A stretch of 64,000 nt of DNA from Tenodera sinensis (Eukaryota > Arthropoda > Insecta > Mantodea > Mantidae): positions 34,822,805 through 34,886,804 of the forward strand of contig CM060961.1 in assembly GCA_030765045.1 (NCBI GenBank), written 5' to 3'. Positions within the stretch are counted from its first letter, which is position 1, and each line of letters begins with the position of its first letter. Of this stretch, positions 18,421 through 33,163 are shown piece after piece. Both the position numbers and the translations under genes were made by a program. The notes below the pieces were generated by a model, which had not been told where the DNA came from, did no database searches, and worked only from the letters and a program-made list of their open reading frames with translations.

Positions 18421-21400
18421 ACGGTGACGAGAACGGTGACGGTGACGAGAACGGTGACGAGGACGATGAAGGTGACGGTGAAGGTGACGGTGAAGGTGAC
18501 GGTGAAGGTGACGGTAACGGTGACGAGAACGAGAACGGTGACGAGAACGGTGACGGTGACGAGAACGAGAACGAGAACGGTGACGGTGTCGAGAACGAGA
18601 ACGGTGACGGTGACGAGAACGGTGACGAGAACGGTGACGAGAACGGTGACGGTGACGAGAACGGTGACGGTGACGAGAACGGTGACGGTGACGAGAACGG
18701 TGACGGTGACGAGAACGGTGACGGTGACGAGAGCGTTGACGAGAGCGTTGACGAGAACGCTGACGAGAACGGTGACGGTGACGAGGACGGTAACGGTGAC
18801 GGTGACGAGAACGGTGAAGAGAACGGTGACGGTGACGAGAACGGTGACGAGAACGGTGACGGTGACGAGAACGGTGACGAGAACAGTGACGATAACGGTG
18901 ACGAGAACGGTGACGAGAACGGTGACGAGAACGGTGACGGTGACGAGAACGGTGACGGTGACGAGAACGGTGACGGTGACGAGAACGGTGACGGTGACGA
19001 AAACGGTGACGGTGACGAGAACGGTGACGGTGACGAGAACGGTGTCGTTGACGAGAGCGGTGACGAGAACGGTGACGGTGACGAGAACGGTGACGGTAAC
19101 GGTGACGGTGACGAGAACGGTGACGGTGACGAGAACGGTGACGGTAACGGTGGCGTTGACGGTAACGGTGACGAGAACGGTGACGGTAACGGTGACGAGA
19201 ACGAGAACGGTGACGAGAACGGTGACGGGGACGAGAACGGTGACGGTGACGAGAACGAGAAAGGTGACTGTGGAGAACGAGAACGGTGACGAGAACGGTG
19301 ACGGTGACGAGAGCGGTGACGATAACGGTGACGGTGACGAGAACGGTGACGGTGACGAGAACGGTGACGGTAACGGTGACTGTGACGATAACGGTGACGG
19401 AAACGGTGTAGGTGACGAGAACGGTGCCGTTAACGGTGACGGTGACGAGAACGGTGACGGTGACGAGAACGGTGACGGTAACGGTGACGATAACGGTGAC
19501 GAGAACGGTGACGGTAACGGTGACGGTAACGGTGACGGTAACGATGACGAGAACGGTGGCGAGAACGAGAACGGTGACGTTGACGAGAAAGTGACGAGAA
19601 CGGTGACGAGAACGGTGACGAGAACGGTGACGAGAACGAGAACGGTGACGAGAACGGTGATGGTGACGGTGACGAGAACGGTGACTAGAACGAGAACGGT
19701 GACGAGAATGAGAACGGTGACGAGAACGATAACATTTACGGTGACGAGAACGGTGACGGCGACGGTAACGGTGACGGTGACGAGAACAGTGACGGTGACG
19801 AGATCGGTGACGGAAACGATGACTGTGATGAGAACGGTGACGGTAACGGTGACGAGAACGGTGACGAGAACTGTGACGGTAACGGTGACGAGAACGGTGA
19901 CGGTTACGGTGACGGTGACGAGAACGAGAACGGTGACGAGAACGGTGACGAGAACGAGAACGTTGACGAGAACGAGAACGGTGACGAGAACGAGAGCGGT
20001 GACGGTGACGGTGCCGAGAACGGTGACGGTGACGAGAACGAGAACGGTGACGGTGACGAGAACGGTGACGGTGACGAGAACGGTGACAAGAACGGTGACG
20101 AGAACGGTGACCAGAACGGTAACGAGAACGGTGACGGTGACGGTGACGGTGACGAGAACGGTGACGAGAACGGTGACGGTAACGGTGACGAGAACGGTGA
20201 CGGTAACAGTGACGGTGACGTGAACGGTGACGGTAACGGTGACGGTGACGAGAACTGTGACGGTAACGGTGACGAGAACGGTGACGGTCACGGTGACGAG
20301 AACGGTGACGGGCGCGGTGACGGTAACGGTGTCGAGAACGGTGACGAGAACGGTGACGGTGACGAGAACGGCAACGGTGACGGGAACGGTGACGAGAACG
20401 GTGACAGTGACGAGAACGGTGACGGTGACGAGAACGGTGACGAGAACGGTGACGGTGACGAGAACGGTGACGAGAACGGTGACGAGAACGAGAACGGTGA
20501 CGAGAACGGTGACGGGAACGAGAACGGAGACGAGAACGAGAACGGTGACGAGAACGAGAACGGTGACGGTGTGGAGAACGAGAACGGTGACGAGAACGGT
20601 GACGGTGACGAGAACGGTGACGGTGACGAGAACGGTGCCGGTGACGAGAACGGTGCCGGTGACGAGAACGGTGACGGTGACGAGAGCGGTGACGATAACG
20701 GTGACGGTGACGAGAACGGTGACGAGAGCGGTGACGGTGACGAGAACGGTGACGGTAACGGTGACGATGACGAGAACGGTGACGGTAACTGTGACGAGAA
20801 CGGTGACTGTAACGGTGACGAGAACGGTGACGGTGACGAGAGAGGTGACGAGAACGGTGACGGTAACGGTGACGATGACGAGAACGGTGACGGTAACTGT
20901 GACGAGAACGGTGACGAGAACGAGAACGGTGACGGTGACGAGAACGGTGACGGTGACGAGAACGGTAACGTTGACGAGAGCGGTGACGAGAACGGTGACG
21001 GTGACGAGAACGGTGACGGTGACGAGAACGGTGACGGTGACGAGAACGGTGACGGTGACGAGAACGGTGACGGTGACGAGAACGGTGACGGTGACGAGAA
21101 CGGTGACGGTGACGAGAACGGTGACGGTGACAAGAACGGTGTCGTTGACGAGAGCGGTGACGAGAACGGTGACGGTGACGAGAACGGTGACGGTGACGAG
21201 AACGGTGACGGTGACGAGAACGGTGACGGTGACGAGAACGGTGACGGTGACGAGAACGGTGACGGTAACGGTGACGTTGACGGTAACGGTGACGAGAACG
21301 GTGACGAGAACGAGAACGGTGACGAGAACGGTGACGGGGACGAGAACGGTGACGGTGACGAGAACGAGAACGGTGACTGTGGAGAACGAGAACGGTGACG

Positions 21401-24400
21401 AGAACGGTGACGGGGACGAGAACGAGAACGGTGACGGTGACGAGATCGAGAACGAGAACGGTGACGGTGTGGAGAACGAGAACGGTGACGGTGACGAGAA
21501 CGGTGACGGTGACGAGAATGGTGACGGTGAGGAGAGCTGTGACGATAACGGTGACGGTGACGAGAACGGTGACGAGAACGGTGACCGTGACGAGAACGGT
21601 GACGAGAACGGTGACGGTGACGAGAACGGTGACGAGAACGTTAATGAGAACGGTGACGAGAACGAGAACGGTGACGAGAACGGTGACGGGAACGAGAACG
21701 GAGACGAGAACGAGAACGGTGACGAGAACGAGAACGGTGACGGTGTGGAGAACGAGAACGTTGACGGTGACGAGAACGGTGACGGTGACGAGAACGGTGC
21801 CGGTGACGAGAACGGTGCCGGTGACGAGAACGGTGACGGTGACGAGAGCGGTGACGATAACGGTGACGGTGACGAGAACGGTGACGAGAACGGTGACGAG
21901 AGCGGTGACGGTGACGAGAACGGTGACGGTAACGGTGACGATGACGAGAACGGTGACGGTAACTGTGACGAGAACGGTGACTGTAACGGTGACGAGAACG
22001 GTGACGGTAACGGTGACGGTGACGAGAACGGTAACGTTGACGAGAGCGGTGACGAGAACGGTGACGGTAATGGTGACGATGACGAGAACGGTGACGGTAA
22101 CTGTGACGAGAACGGTGAAGGTGACAAGAACGGTGTCGTTGACGAGAGCGGTGACGAGAACGGTGACGGTGACGAGAACGGTGACGGTGACGAGAACGGT
22201 GACGGTGACGAGAACGGTGACGGTGACGAGAACGGTGACGAGAACGGTGACGAGAACGGTGACGGTAACGGTGACGGTAACGGTGACGGTAACGATGACG
22301 AGAACGGTGGCGAGAACGAGAACGGTGACGGTGACGAGAAAGTGACGAGAACGGTGACGAGAACGGTGACGAGAACGGTGACGAGAACGAGAACGGTGAT
22401 GAGAACGGTGACGAGAACGGTGACGGTGACGAGAACGGTGATGGTGACGGTGACGAGAACGGTGACTAGAACGAGAACGGTGACGAGAATGAGAACGGTG
22501 ACGAGAACGATAACATTTACGGTGACGAGAACGGTGACGGTGACGAGAACGGTTACGGTGACGGTGACGAGATCGGTGACGGAAACGATGACTGTGATGA
22601 GAACGGTGACGGTAACGGTGACGAGAACGGTGACGAGAACTGTGACGGTAACGGTGACGAGAACGGTGACGGTTACGGTGACGAGAACGGTGTCAGTGAC
22701 GGTGACGGTGACGAGAACGGTGACGAGAACGGTGACGAGAACGTTGACGAGAACGAGAACGGTGACGAGAACGAGAGCGGTGACGGTGGCGGTGCCGAGA
22801 ACGAGAACGGTGACGGTGACGAGAACGAGAACGGGGACGGTGACGAGAACGGTGACGAGAACGGTGACGGTGACGAGAACGGTGACAAGAACGGTGACGA
22901 GAACGGTGACCAGAACGGTAACGAGAACGGTGACGGTGACGATGACGAGAACGGTGACGGGAACGGCGACGGTAACGGTGACGAGAACGGTGACGGTAAC
23001 GGTGACGGTGACGTGAACGGTGACGGTAACGGTGACGAGAGCTGTGACGGTAACGGTGACGAGAACGGTGACGGTCACGGTGACGAGAACGGTGACGGTC
23101 GCGGTGACGGTAACGGTGTCGAGAACGGTGACGAGAACGGTGACGGTGACGAGAACGGCAACGGTGACGGGAACGGTGACGAGAACGGTGACGGTGACGA
23201 GAACGGTGCCGGTGACGAGAACGGTGACGGTGACGAGAGCGGTGAGGATAACGGTGACGGTGACGAGAACGGTGACGAGAACGGTGACGAGAACGGTGAC
23301 GGTAACGGTGACGATGACGAGAACGGTGACGGTAACTGTGACGAGAACGGTGACTGTAACGGTGACGAGAACGGTGACGGTGACGGTGACGAGAACGGTA
23401 ACGTTGACGAGAGAGGTGACGAGGCCGGTGACGGTAACGGTGACGATGACGAGAACGGTGACGGTAACTGTGACGAGAACGATGACGAGAACGAGAACGG
23501 TGACGGTGACGAGAACGGTGACGGTGACGAGAACGGTAACGTTGACGAGAGCGGTGACGAGAACGGTGACGGTGACGAGAACCGTGACGGTGACGAGAAC
23601 GGTGACGGTGACGAGAACGGTGACGGTGACGAGAACGGTGACGGTGACGAGAACGGTGACGGTGACGAGAACGGTGACGGTGACAAGAACGGTGTCGTTG
23701 ACGAGAGCGGTGACGAGAACGGTGACGGTGACGAGAACGGTGACGGAGACGAGAACGGTGACGGTGACGAGAACGGTGACGGTGATGAGAACGGTGACGG
23801 TGACGAGAACGGTGACGGTAACGGTGAGGTTGACGGTAACGGTGACGAGAACGGTGACGAGAACGAGAACGGTGACGAGAACGGTGACGGGGACGAGAAC
23901 GGTGACGGTGACGAGAACGAGAACGGTGACTGTGGAGAACGAGAACGGTGACGAGAACGGTGACGGGGACGAGAACGAGAACGGTGACGGTGACGAGATC
24001 GAGAACGAGAACGGTGACGGTGTGGAGAACGAGAACGGTGACGGTGACGAGAACGGTGACGGTGACGAGAATGGTGACGGTGAGGAGAGCTGTGACGATA
24101 ACGGTGACGGTGACGAGAACGGTGACGAGAACGGTGACGGTGACGAGAACGGTGACGGTGACGAGAACGGTGACGAGAACGTTAATGAGAACGGTGACGA
24201 GAACGAGAACGGTGACGAGAACGGTGACGGGAACGAGAACGGAGACGAGAACGAGAACGGTGACGAGAACGGTGACGGTGTGGAGAACGAGAACGTTGAC
24301 GGTGACGAGAACGGTGACGGTGACGAGAACGGTGCCGGTGACGAGAACGGTGCCGGTGACGAGAACGGTGACGGTGACGAGAGCGGTGACGATAACGGTG

Positions 24401-27400
24401 ACGGTGACGAGAACGGTGACGAGAACGGTGACGAGAGCGGTGACGGTGACGAGAACGGTGACGGTAACGGTGACGATGACGAGAACGGTGACGGTAACTG
24501 TGACGAGAACGGTGACTGTAACGGTGACGAGAACGGTGACGGTAACGGTGACGGTGACGAGAACGGTAACGTTGACGAGAGCGGTGACGAGAACGGTGAC
24601 GGTAACGGTGACGATGACGAGAACGGTGACGGTAACTGTGACGAGAACGGTGACGAGAACGAGAACGGTGACGGTGACGAGAACGGTGACGGTGACGAGA
24701 ACGGTAACGTTGACGAGAGCGGTGACGAGAACGGTGACGGTGACGAGAACGGTGACGGTGACGAGAATGGTGACGGTGACGAGAACGGTGACGGTGACGA
24801 GAACGGTGACGGTGACGAGAACGGTGAAGGTGACAAGAACGGTGTCGTTGACGAGAGCGGTGACGAGAACGGTGACGGTGACGAGAACGGTGACGGTGAC
24901 GAGAACGGTGACGGTGACGAGAACGGTGACGGTGACGAGAACGGTGACGAGAACGGTGACGAGAACGAGAACGGTGACGAGAACGGTGACGGGGACGAGA
25001 ACGGTGACGGTGACGAGAACGAGAACGGTGACTGTGGAGAACGAGAACGGTGACGAGAACGGTGACGGTGACGAGAGCGGTGACGATAACGGTGACGGTG
25101 ACGAGAACGGTGACGATAACGGTGACGGTGACGAGAACGGTGACGGTAACGGTGACGGTGACGAGAACGGTGACGAGAATGGTGACGAGAACGGTGACGA
25201 GAACGAGAACGGTGACGAGAACGGTGACGAGAACGAGAACGGTGACGGTGTCGAGAACGAGAACGGTGACGAGAACGAGAACGGTGACGGTGACGAGAAC
25301 GGTGACGGTGACGAGAACGGTGACGGTGACGAGAACGGTGACGATAACGGTGACGGTGACGAGAACGGTGACGATAACGGTGACGGTGACGAGAACGGTG
25401 ACGGTGAGGAGAACGGTGACGGTAACGGTGACGGTGACGAAAACGGTGACGGTAACGGTGACGGTGACGAGAACTTTGACGGTAACGATGACGGTGACGA
25501 GAGCGGTGACGGTAACGGTGACGGTGACGAGAACGGTGACGGTAACGGTGACGAGAACGGTGACGAGAACGGTGACGAGAACGGTGACGGTAACGGTAAC
25601 GGTGACGGTAACGATGACGAGAACGGTGGCGAGAACGAGAACGATGTCTCTGACGAGAAAGTGACGAGAACGGTGACGAGAACGGTGACGGTGACGAGAA
25701 CGGTGACGGTGACGAGAACGGTGACGAGAATGGTGACGAGAACGGTGACGAGAACGAGAACGGTGACGAGAACGGTGACGGGGACGAGAACGGTGACGGT
25801 GACGAGAACGAGAACGGTGACTGTGGAGAACGAGAACGGTGACGAGACCGGTGACGGTGACGAGAGCGGTGACGATAACGGTGGCGGTGACGAGAACGGT
25901 GACGATAACGGTGACGGTGACGAGAACGGTGACGGTAACGGTGACGGTGACGAGAACGGTGTCGGAAACGGTGTAGGTGACGAGAACGGTGCCGTTAACG
26001 GTGACGGTGACGAGAACGGTGACGGTAACGGTGACGATAACGGTGACGATAACGGTGACGAGAACGGTGACGGTAACGGTGACGGTAACGGTGACGGTAA
26101 CGATGACGAGAACGGTGGCGAGAACGAGAACGGTGACGGTGACGAGAAAGTGACGAGAACGGTGGCGAGAACGGTGACGGTGACGAGAAAGTGACGAGAA
26201 CGGTGACGAGAACGGTGACGGTGACGAGAACGGTGATGGTGACGGTGACGAGAACGGTGACTAGAACGAGAATGGTGACGAGAATGAGAACGGTGACGAG
26301 AACGATAACATTTACGGTGACGAGAACGGTGACGGTGACGGTAACGGTGACGGTGACGAGAACGGTTACGGTGACGGTGACGAGATCGGTGACGGAAACT
26401 ATGACTGTGATGAGAACGGTGACGGTAACGGTGACGAGAACGGTGACGAGAACTGTGACAATAACGGTGACGAGAACGGTGACGTTTACGGTGACGAGAA
26501 CGGTGACGGTGACGAGAACGGTGACAGTGACGGTGACGAGAACGAGAACGGTGACGAGAACGAGAACGTTGACGAGAACGAGAACGGTGACGAGAACGAG
26601 AGCGGTGACGGTGACGGTGCCGAGAACGAGAACGGTGACGGTGACGAGAACGAGAACGGTGACGGTGACGAGAACGGTGACGAGAACGGTGACGGTGACG
26701 AGAACGGTGACGAGAACGGTGACCAGAACGGTGACGAGAACGGTCACCAGAACGGTAACGAGAACGGTGACGGTAACGGTGACGGTGACGAGAACGGTGA
26801 CGAGAACGGTGACGGTAACGGTGACGAGAACGGTGACGGTAACGGTGACGGTGACGTGAACGGTGACGGTAACGGTGACGGTGACGAGAACTGTGACGGT
26901 AACGGTGACGAGAACGGTGACGGTAACGGTGACGAGAACGGTGACGGTCGCGGTGACGGTAACGGTGTCGAGAACGGTGACGGTGACGAGAACGGCAACG
27001 GTGACGAGAACGGTGACGGTAACGGTGACGAGAACGGTGACGGTGACGAAAACGGTGACGAGAACGGTGACGGTGACGAGAACGGTGACGGTGACGAGAA
27101 CGGTGACGAGAACGTTAATGAGAACGGTGACGAGAACGAGAACGGTGACGAGAACGGTGACGGGAACGAGAACGGAGACGAGAACGAGAACGGTGACGAG
27201 AACGAGAACGGTGACGGTGTGGAGAACGAGAACGGTGACGAGAACGGTGACGGTGACGAGAACGGTGACGGTGACGAGAACGGTGCCGGTGACGAGAACG
27301 GTGCCGGTGACGAGAACGGTGACGGTGACGAGAGCGGTGACGATAACGGTGACGGTGACGAGAACGGTGACGAGAACGGTGACGAGAGCGGTGAAGGTGA

Positions 27401-30400
27401 CGAGAACGGTGACGTTAACGGTGACGATGACGAGAACGGTGACGGTAACTGTGACGAGAACGGTGACTGTAACGGTGACGAGAACGGTGACGGTAACGGT
27501 GACGGTGACGAGAACGGTAACGTTGACGAGAGCGGTGACGAGAACGGTGACGGTAACGGTGACGATGACGAGAACGGTGACGGTAACTGTGACGAGAACG
27601 GTGACGAGAACGAGAACGGTGACGAGAACGGTGACGGTGACGAGAACGGTGACGGTGACGAGAACGGTGACGGTGACAAGAACGGTGTCGTTGACGAGAG
27701 CGGTGACGAGAACGGTGACGGTGACGAGAACGGTGACGGTGACGAGAACGGTGACGGTGACGAGAACGGTGACGGTGACGAGAACGGTGACGGTAACGGT
27801 GACGTTGACGAGAACGGTGACGGTGACGAGAACGGTGACGGTGAGAACGGTGACGGTAACGGTGACGGTGACGAGAACGGTGACGGTGACGAGAACTTTG
27901 ACGGTAACGGTAACGGTGACGAGAGCGGTGACGGTAACGGTGACGGTGACGAGAACGGTGACGGTAACGGTGACGAGAACGGTGACGAGAACGGTGACGA
28001 GAACGGTGACGGTAACGGTAACGGTGACGGTAACGATGACGAGAACGGTGGCGAGAACGAGAACGATGTCTCTGACGAGAAAGTGACGAGAACGGTGACG
28101 AGAACGGTGACGGTGACGAGAACGGTGACGGTGACGAGAACGGTGACGAGAATGGTGACGAGAACGGTGACGAGAACGAGAACGGTGACGAGAACGGTGA
28201 CGGGGACGAGAACGGTGACGGTGACGAGAACGAGAACGGTGACTGTGGAGAACGAGAACGGTGACGAGACCGGTGACGGTGACGAGAGCGGTGACGATAA
28301 CGGTGGCGGTGACGATAACGGTGACGGTGACGAGAACGGTGACGGTAACGGTGACGGTGACGAGAACGGTGTCGGAAACGGTGTAGGTGACGAGAACGGT
28401 GCCGTTAACGGTGACGGTGACGAGAACGGTGACGGTGACGAGAACGGTGACGAGAACGGTGACGGTAACGGTGACGATAACGGTGACGAGAACGGTGACG
28501 GTAACGGTGACGGTACGGTGACGGTAACGATGACGAGAACGGTGGCGAGAACGAGAACGGTGACGGTGACGAGAAAGTGACGAGAACGGTGACGAGAACG
28601 GTGACGAGAACGGTGACGGTGACGAGAACGGTGATGGTGACGGTGACGAGAACGGTGACTAGAACGAGAATGGTGACGAGAATGAGAACGGTGACGAGAA
28701 CGATAACATTTACGGTGACGAGAACGGTGACGGTGACGGTAACGGTGACGGTGACGAGAACGGTTACGGTGACGGTGACGAGATCGGTGACGGAAACGAT
28801 GACTGTGATGAGAACGGTGACGGTAACGGTGACGAGAACGGTGACGAGAACTGTGACAATAACGGTGACGAGAACGGTGACGTTTACGGTGACGAGAACG
28901 GTGACGGTGACGAGAACGGTGACAGTGACGGTGACGGTGACGAGAACGAGAACGGTGACGAGAACGAGAACGTTGACGAGAACGAGAACGGTGACGAGAA
29001 CGAGAGCGGTGACGGTGACGGTGCCGAGAACGAGAACTGTGACGGTGACGAGAACGAGAACGGTGACGGTGACGAGAACGGTGACGAGAACGGTGACGGT
29101 GACGAGAACGGTGACGAGAACGGTGACCAGAACGGTAACGAGAATGGTGACGGTAACGGTGACGGTGACGAGAACGGTGACGAGAACGGTGACGGTAACG
29201 GTGACGAGAACGGTGACGGTAACGGTGACGGTGACGTGAACGGTGACGGTAACGGTGACGGTGACGAGAACTGTGACGGTAACGGTGACGAGAACGGTGA
29301 CGGTAACGGTGACGAGAACGGTGACGGTCGCGGTGACGGTAACGGTGTCGAGAACGGTGACGAGAACGGTGACGGTGACGAGAACGGCAACGGTGACGAG
29401 AACGGTGACGGTAACGGTGACGAGAACGGTGACGAGAACGGTGACGGTGACGAGAACGGTGACGGTGACGAGAACGGTGACGAGAACGTTAATGAGAACG
29501 GTGACGAGAACGAGAACGGTGACGAGAACGGTGACGGGAACGAGAACGGAGACGAGAACGAGAACGGTGACGAGAACGAGAACGGTGACGGTGTGGAGAA
29601 CGAGAACGGTGACGAGAACGGTGACGGTGACGAGAACGGTGACGGTGACGAGAACGGTGCCGGTGACGTGAACGGTGACGGTGACGAGAGCGGTGATGAT
29701 AACGGTGACGGTGACGAGAACGGTGACGAGAACGGTGACGAGAGCGGTGAAGGTGACGAGAACGGTGACGTTAACGGTGACGATGACGAGAACGGTGACG
29801 GTAACTGTGACGAGAACGGTGAGTGTAACGGTGACGAGAACGGTGACGGTAACGGTGACGGTTACGAGAACGGTAACGTTGACGAGAGCGGTGACGAGAA
29901 CGGTGACGGTAACGGTGACGATGACGAGAACGGTGACGGTAACTGTGACGAGAACGGTGACGAGAACGAGAACGGTGACGGTGACGAGAACGGTGACGGT
30001 GACGAGAACGGTAACGTTGACGAGAGCGGTGACGAGAACGGTGACGGTGACGAGAACGGTGACGAGAACGGTGACGGTGACGAGAACGGTGACGGTGACG
30101 AGAACGGTGACGGTGACAAGAACGGTGTCGTTGACGAGAGCGGTGACGAGAACGGTGACGAGAACGGTGACGGTGACGAGAACGGTGACGGTGACGAGAA
30201 CGGTGACGGTGACGAGAACGGTGACGGTGACGAGAACGGTGACGGTAACGGTGACGTTGACGGTAACGGTGACGAGAACGGTGACGAGAACGAGAACGGT
30301 GACGAGAACGAGAACGGTGACGAGAACGGTGACGGGGACGAGAACGGTGACGGTGACGAGAACGAGAACGGTGACTGTGGAGAACGAGAACGGTGACGAG

Positions 30401-33163
30401 AACGGTGACGGGGACGGGAACGAGAACGGTGACGGTGACGAGAACGAGAACGGTGACGGTGACGAGATCGAGAACGAGAACGGTGACGGTGTGGAGAACG
30501 AGAACGGTGACGGTGACGAGAACGGTGACGGTGACGAGAATGGTGACGGTGAGGAGAGCTGTGACGATAACGGTGACGGTGACGAGAACGGTGACGATAA
30601 CGGTGACGGTGACGGTAACGGTGACGGTGACGAGAACGGTGATGGTAACGGTGACGGTGACGAGAACGGTGATGGTAACGGTGACGGTGACGAGAGCGGT
30701 GGCGGTAACGGTGACGGTGACGAGAACGGTGACGATAACGGTGACGGTGACGAGAACGGTGACGGTAACGGTGACGGTGACGAGAACGGTGATGGTAACG
30801 GTGACGGTGACGAGAACTTTGACGGTAACGGTGACGGTGACGAGAGCGGTGGCGGTAACGGTGACGGTGACGAGAACGGTGACGAGAACGGTGACGAGAA
30901 CGGTGACGAGAACGGTGACGAGAACGGTGACGGTAACGGTAACGGTGACGGTAACGATGACGAGAACGGTGGCGAGAACGAGAACGATGTCTCTGACGAG
31001 AAAGTGACGAGAACGGTGACGAGAACGGTGACGGTGACGAGAACGGTGACGAGAACGGTGACGAGGACGAGAACGGTGACGAGAACGAGAACGGTGACGG
31101 TGACGAGAACGGTGACGAGAACGAGAACGGTGACGGTGACGAGAACGGTGACGGTGACGAGAACGGTAACGTTGACGAGAGCGGTGACGAGAATGGTGAC
31201 GGTGACGAGAACGGTGACGGTGACGAGAACGGTGACGGTGACGAAAACGGTGACGGTGACCAGAACGGTGACGGTGACGAGAACGGTGTCGTTGACGAGA
31301 GCGGTGACGAGAACGGTGACGGTGACGAGAACGGTGACGGTGACGAGAACGGTGACGGTAACGGTGACGGTGACGAGAACGGTGACGGTGACGAGAACGG
31401 TGACGGTAACGGTGACGTTGACGGTAACGGTGACGAGAACGGTGACGGTAACGGTGACGAGAACGAGAACGGTGACGAGAACAGTGACGGGGACGAGAAC
31501 GGTGACGGTGACGAGAACGAGAACGGTGACTGTGGAGAACGAGAACGGTGACGAGAACGGTGACGGTGACGAGAGCGGTGACGATAACGGTGACGGTGAC
31601 GAGAACGGTGACGATAACGGTGACGAGAACGGTGACGGTAACGGTGACGGTGACGAGAACGGTGACGGAAACGGTGTAGGTGACGAGAACGGTGCCGTTA
31701 ACGGTGACGGTGACGAGAACGGTGACGGTGACGAGAACGGTGACGATAACGGTGACGAGAACGGTGAGGAGAACGGTGACGAGAACGGTGACGGTAACGG
31801 TGACGGTAACGGTGACGGTAACGAGGACGAGAACGGTGGCGAGAACGAGAACGGTGACGGTGACGAGAAAGTGACGAGAACGGTGACGAGAACGGTGACG
31901 AGAACGGTGACGAGAACGAGAACGGTGACGAGAACGGTGATGAGAACGGTGACGAGAACGGTGACGGTGACGAGAACGGTGATGGTGACGGTGACGAGAA
32001 CGGTGACTAGAACGAGAACGGTGACGAGAATGAGAACGGTGACGAGAACGATAACATTTACGGTGACGAGAACGGTGACGGTGACGGTAACGGTGACGGT
32101 GACGAGAACGGTTACGGTGACGGTGACGAGATCGGTGACGGAAACGATGACTGTGATGAGAACGGTGACGGTAACGGTGACGAGAACGGTGACGAGAACT
32201 GTGACGGTAACGGATACGAGAACGGTGACGGTTACGGGTACGAGAACGGTGACGGTGACGAGAACGGTGACAGTGACGGTGACGGTGACGAGAACGGTGA
32301 CGAGAACGAGAACGTTGACGAGAACGAGAACGGTGACGAGAACGAGAGCGGTGACGGTGACGGTGCCGAGAACGAGAACGGTGACGGTGACGAGAACGAG
32401 AACGGTGACGGTGACGAGAACGGTGACGGTGACGAGAACGGTGACGAGAACGGTGACGAGAACGGTGACCAGAACGGTAACGAGAACGGTGACGGTGACG
32501 GTAACGGTGACGGTGACGAGAACGGTGACGAGAACGGTGACGGTAACGGTGACGAGAACGGTGACGGTAACGGTGACGGTGACGAGAACGGTGACGGTAA
32601 CGGTGACGGTGACGAGAACTGTGACGGTAACGGTGACGAGAACGGTGACGGTAACGGTGACGAGAACGGTGACGGTCGCGGTGACGGTAACGGTGTCGAG
32701 AACGGTGACGAGAACGGTGACGGTGACGAGAACGGCAACGGTGACGAGAACGGTGACGGTAACGGTGACGAGAACGGTGACGGTGACGAGAACGGTGACG
32801 AGAACGGTGACGGTGACGAGAACGGTGACGAGAACGGTGACGGTGACGAGAACGGTGACGGTGACGAGAACGGTGACGAGAACGTTAATGAGAACGGTGA
32901 CGAGAACGAGAACGGTGACGAGAACGAGAACGGTGACGAGAACGGTGACGGGAACGAGAACGGAGACGAGAACGAGAACGGTGACGAGAACGAGAACGGT
33001 GACGGTGACGGTGACGAGAACGAGAACGGTGACGAGAACGAGAACGGTGACGGTGACGGTGACGAGAACGAGAACGGTGACGCGAACGGTGACGGTGACG
33101 CTAACGGTGACGGTGACGGTGACGCGAACGGTGACGGTGACGGTGACGATGAGGAGGAGGAGA
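18058..33163 (+). repeat. 15-kb hexanucleotide satellite array
   Basis: Essentially uninterrupted hexamers, mostly GGTGAC and GAGAAC, with GGTAAC, GATAAC, GAGAGC, GTTGAC and other one-step variants. Common phrases are the 12-mer GGTGACGAGAAC and the 18-mer GGTGACGGTGACGAGAAC. Base composition is about 58% GC against strongly AT-rich flanks, and the plus strand is about 75% purine. Nearly every hexamer junction makes a CpG. Rare marker words recur kilobases apart: CATTTACGG near 19732, 22512, 26308, 28706 and 32054; GATGTCTC near 25644, 28066 and 30985; GTTAATGAG near 21638, 24179, 27112, 29477 and 32881. The array is therefore built of higher-order units of about 2.1-3.8 kb. Five of six frames of the hexamers lack stops, which explains the giant open frames on both strands. 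Substitutions do not favour any codon position, so I see no coding constraint. Confidence 0.95.

Noticed and set aside
20220..21398. Plus-strand Gly-Asp-Glu-Asn repeat frames resembling calcium-binding Asp-rich proteins
   Set aside because: The Asp-x-Asp-Gly look comes from the hexamer itself. Substitutions hit first, second and third positions alike, and the frame is only locally open.
18051..24836. Giant open frames, up to 2261 codons, rich in Val-Thr/Leu-Val or Ser-Pro-Phe on the minus strand
   Set aside because: Five of six frames of the GGTGAC/GAGAAC hexamers contain no stop. Frames switch repeat phrase at indels, and there is no codon-position bias.
20220..33100. G-quadruplex potential of GGTGAC runs
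   Set aside because: Only GG pairs with 4-base spacers occur, so at best weak two-layer structures; not enough to list as a feature.
18058..33163. CRISPR-like array
   Set aside because: Units are contiguous hexamers with no spacers, in a eukaryotic context.
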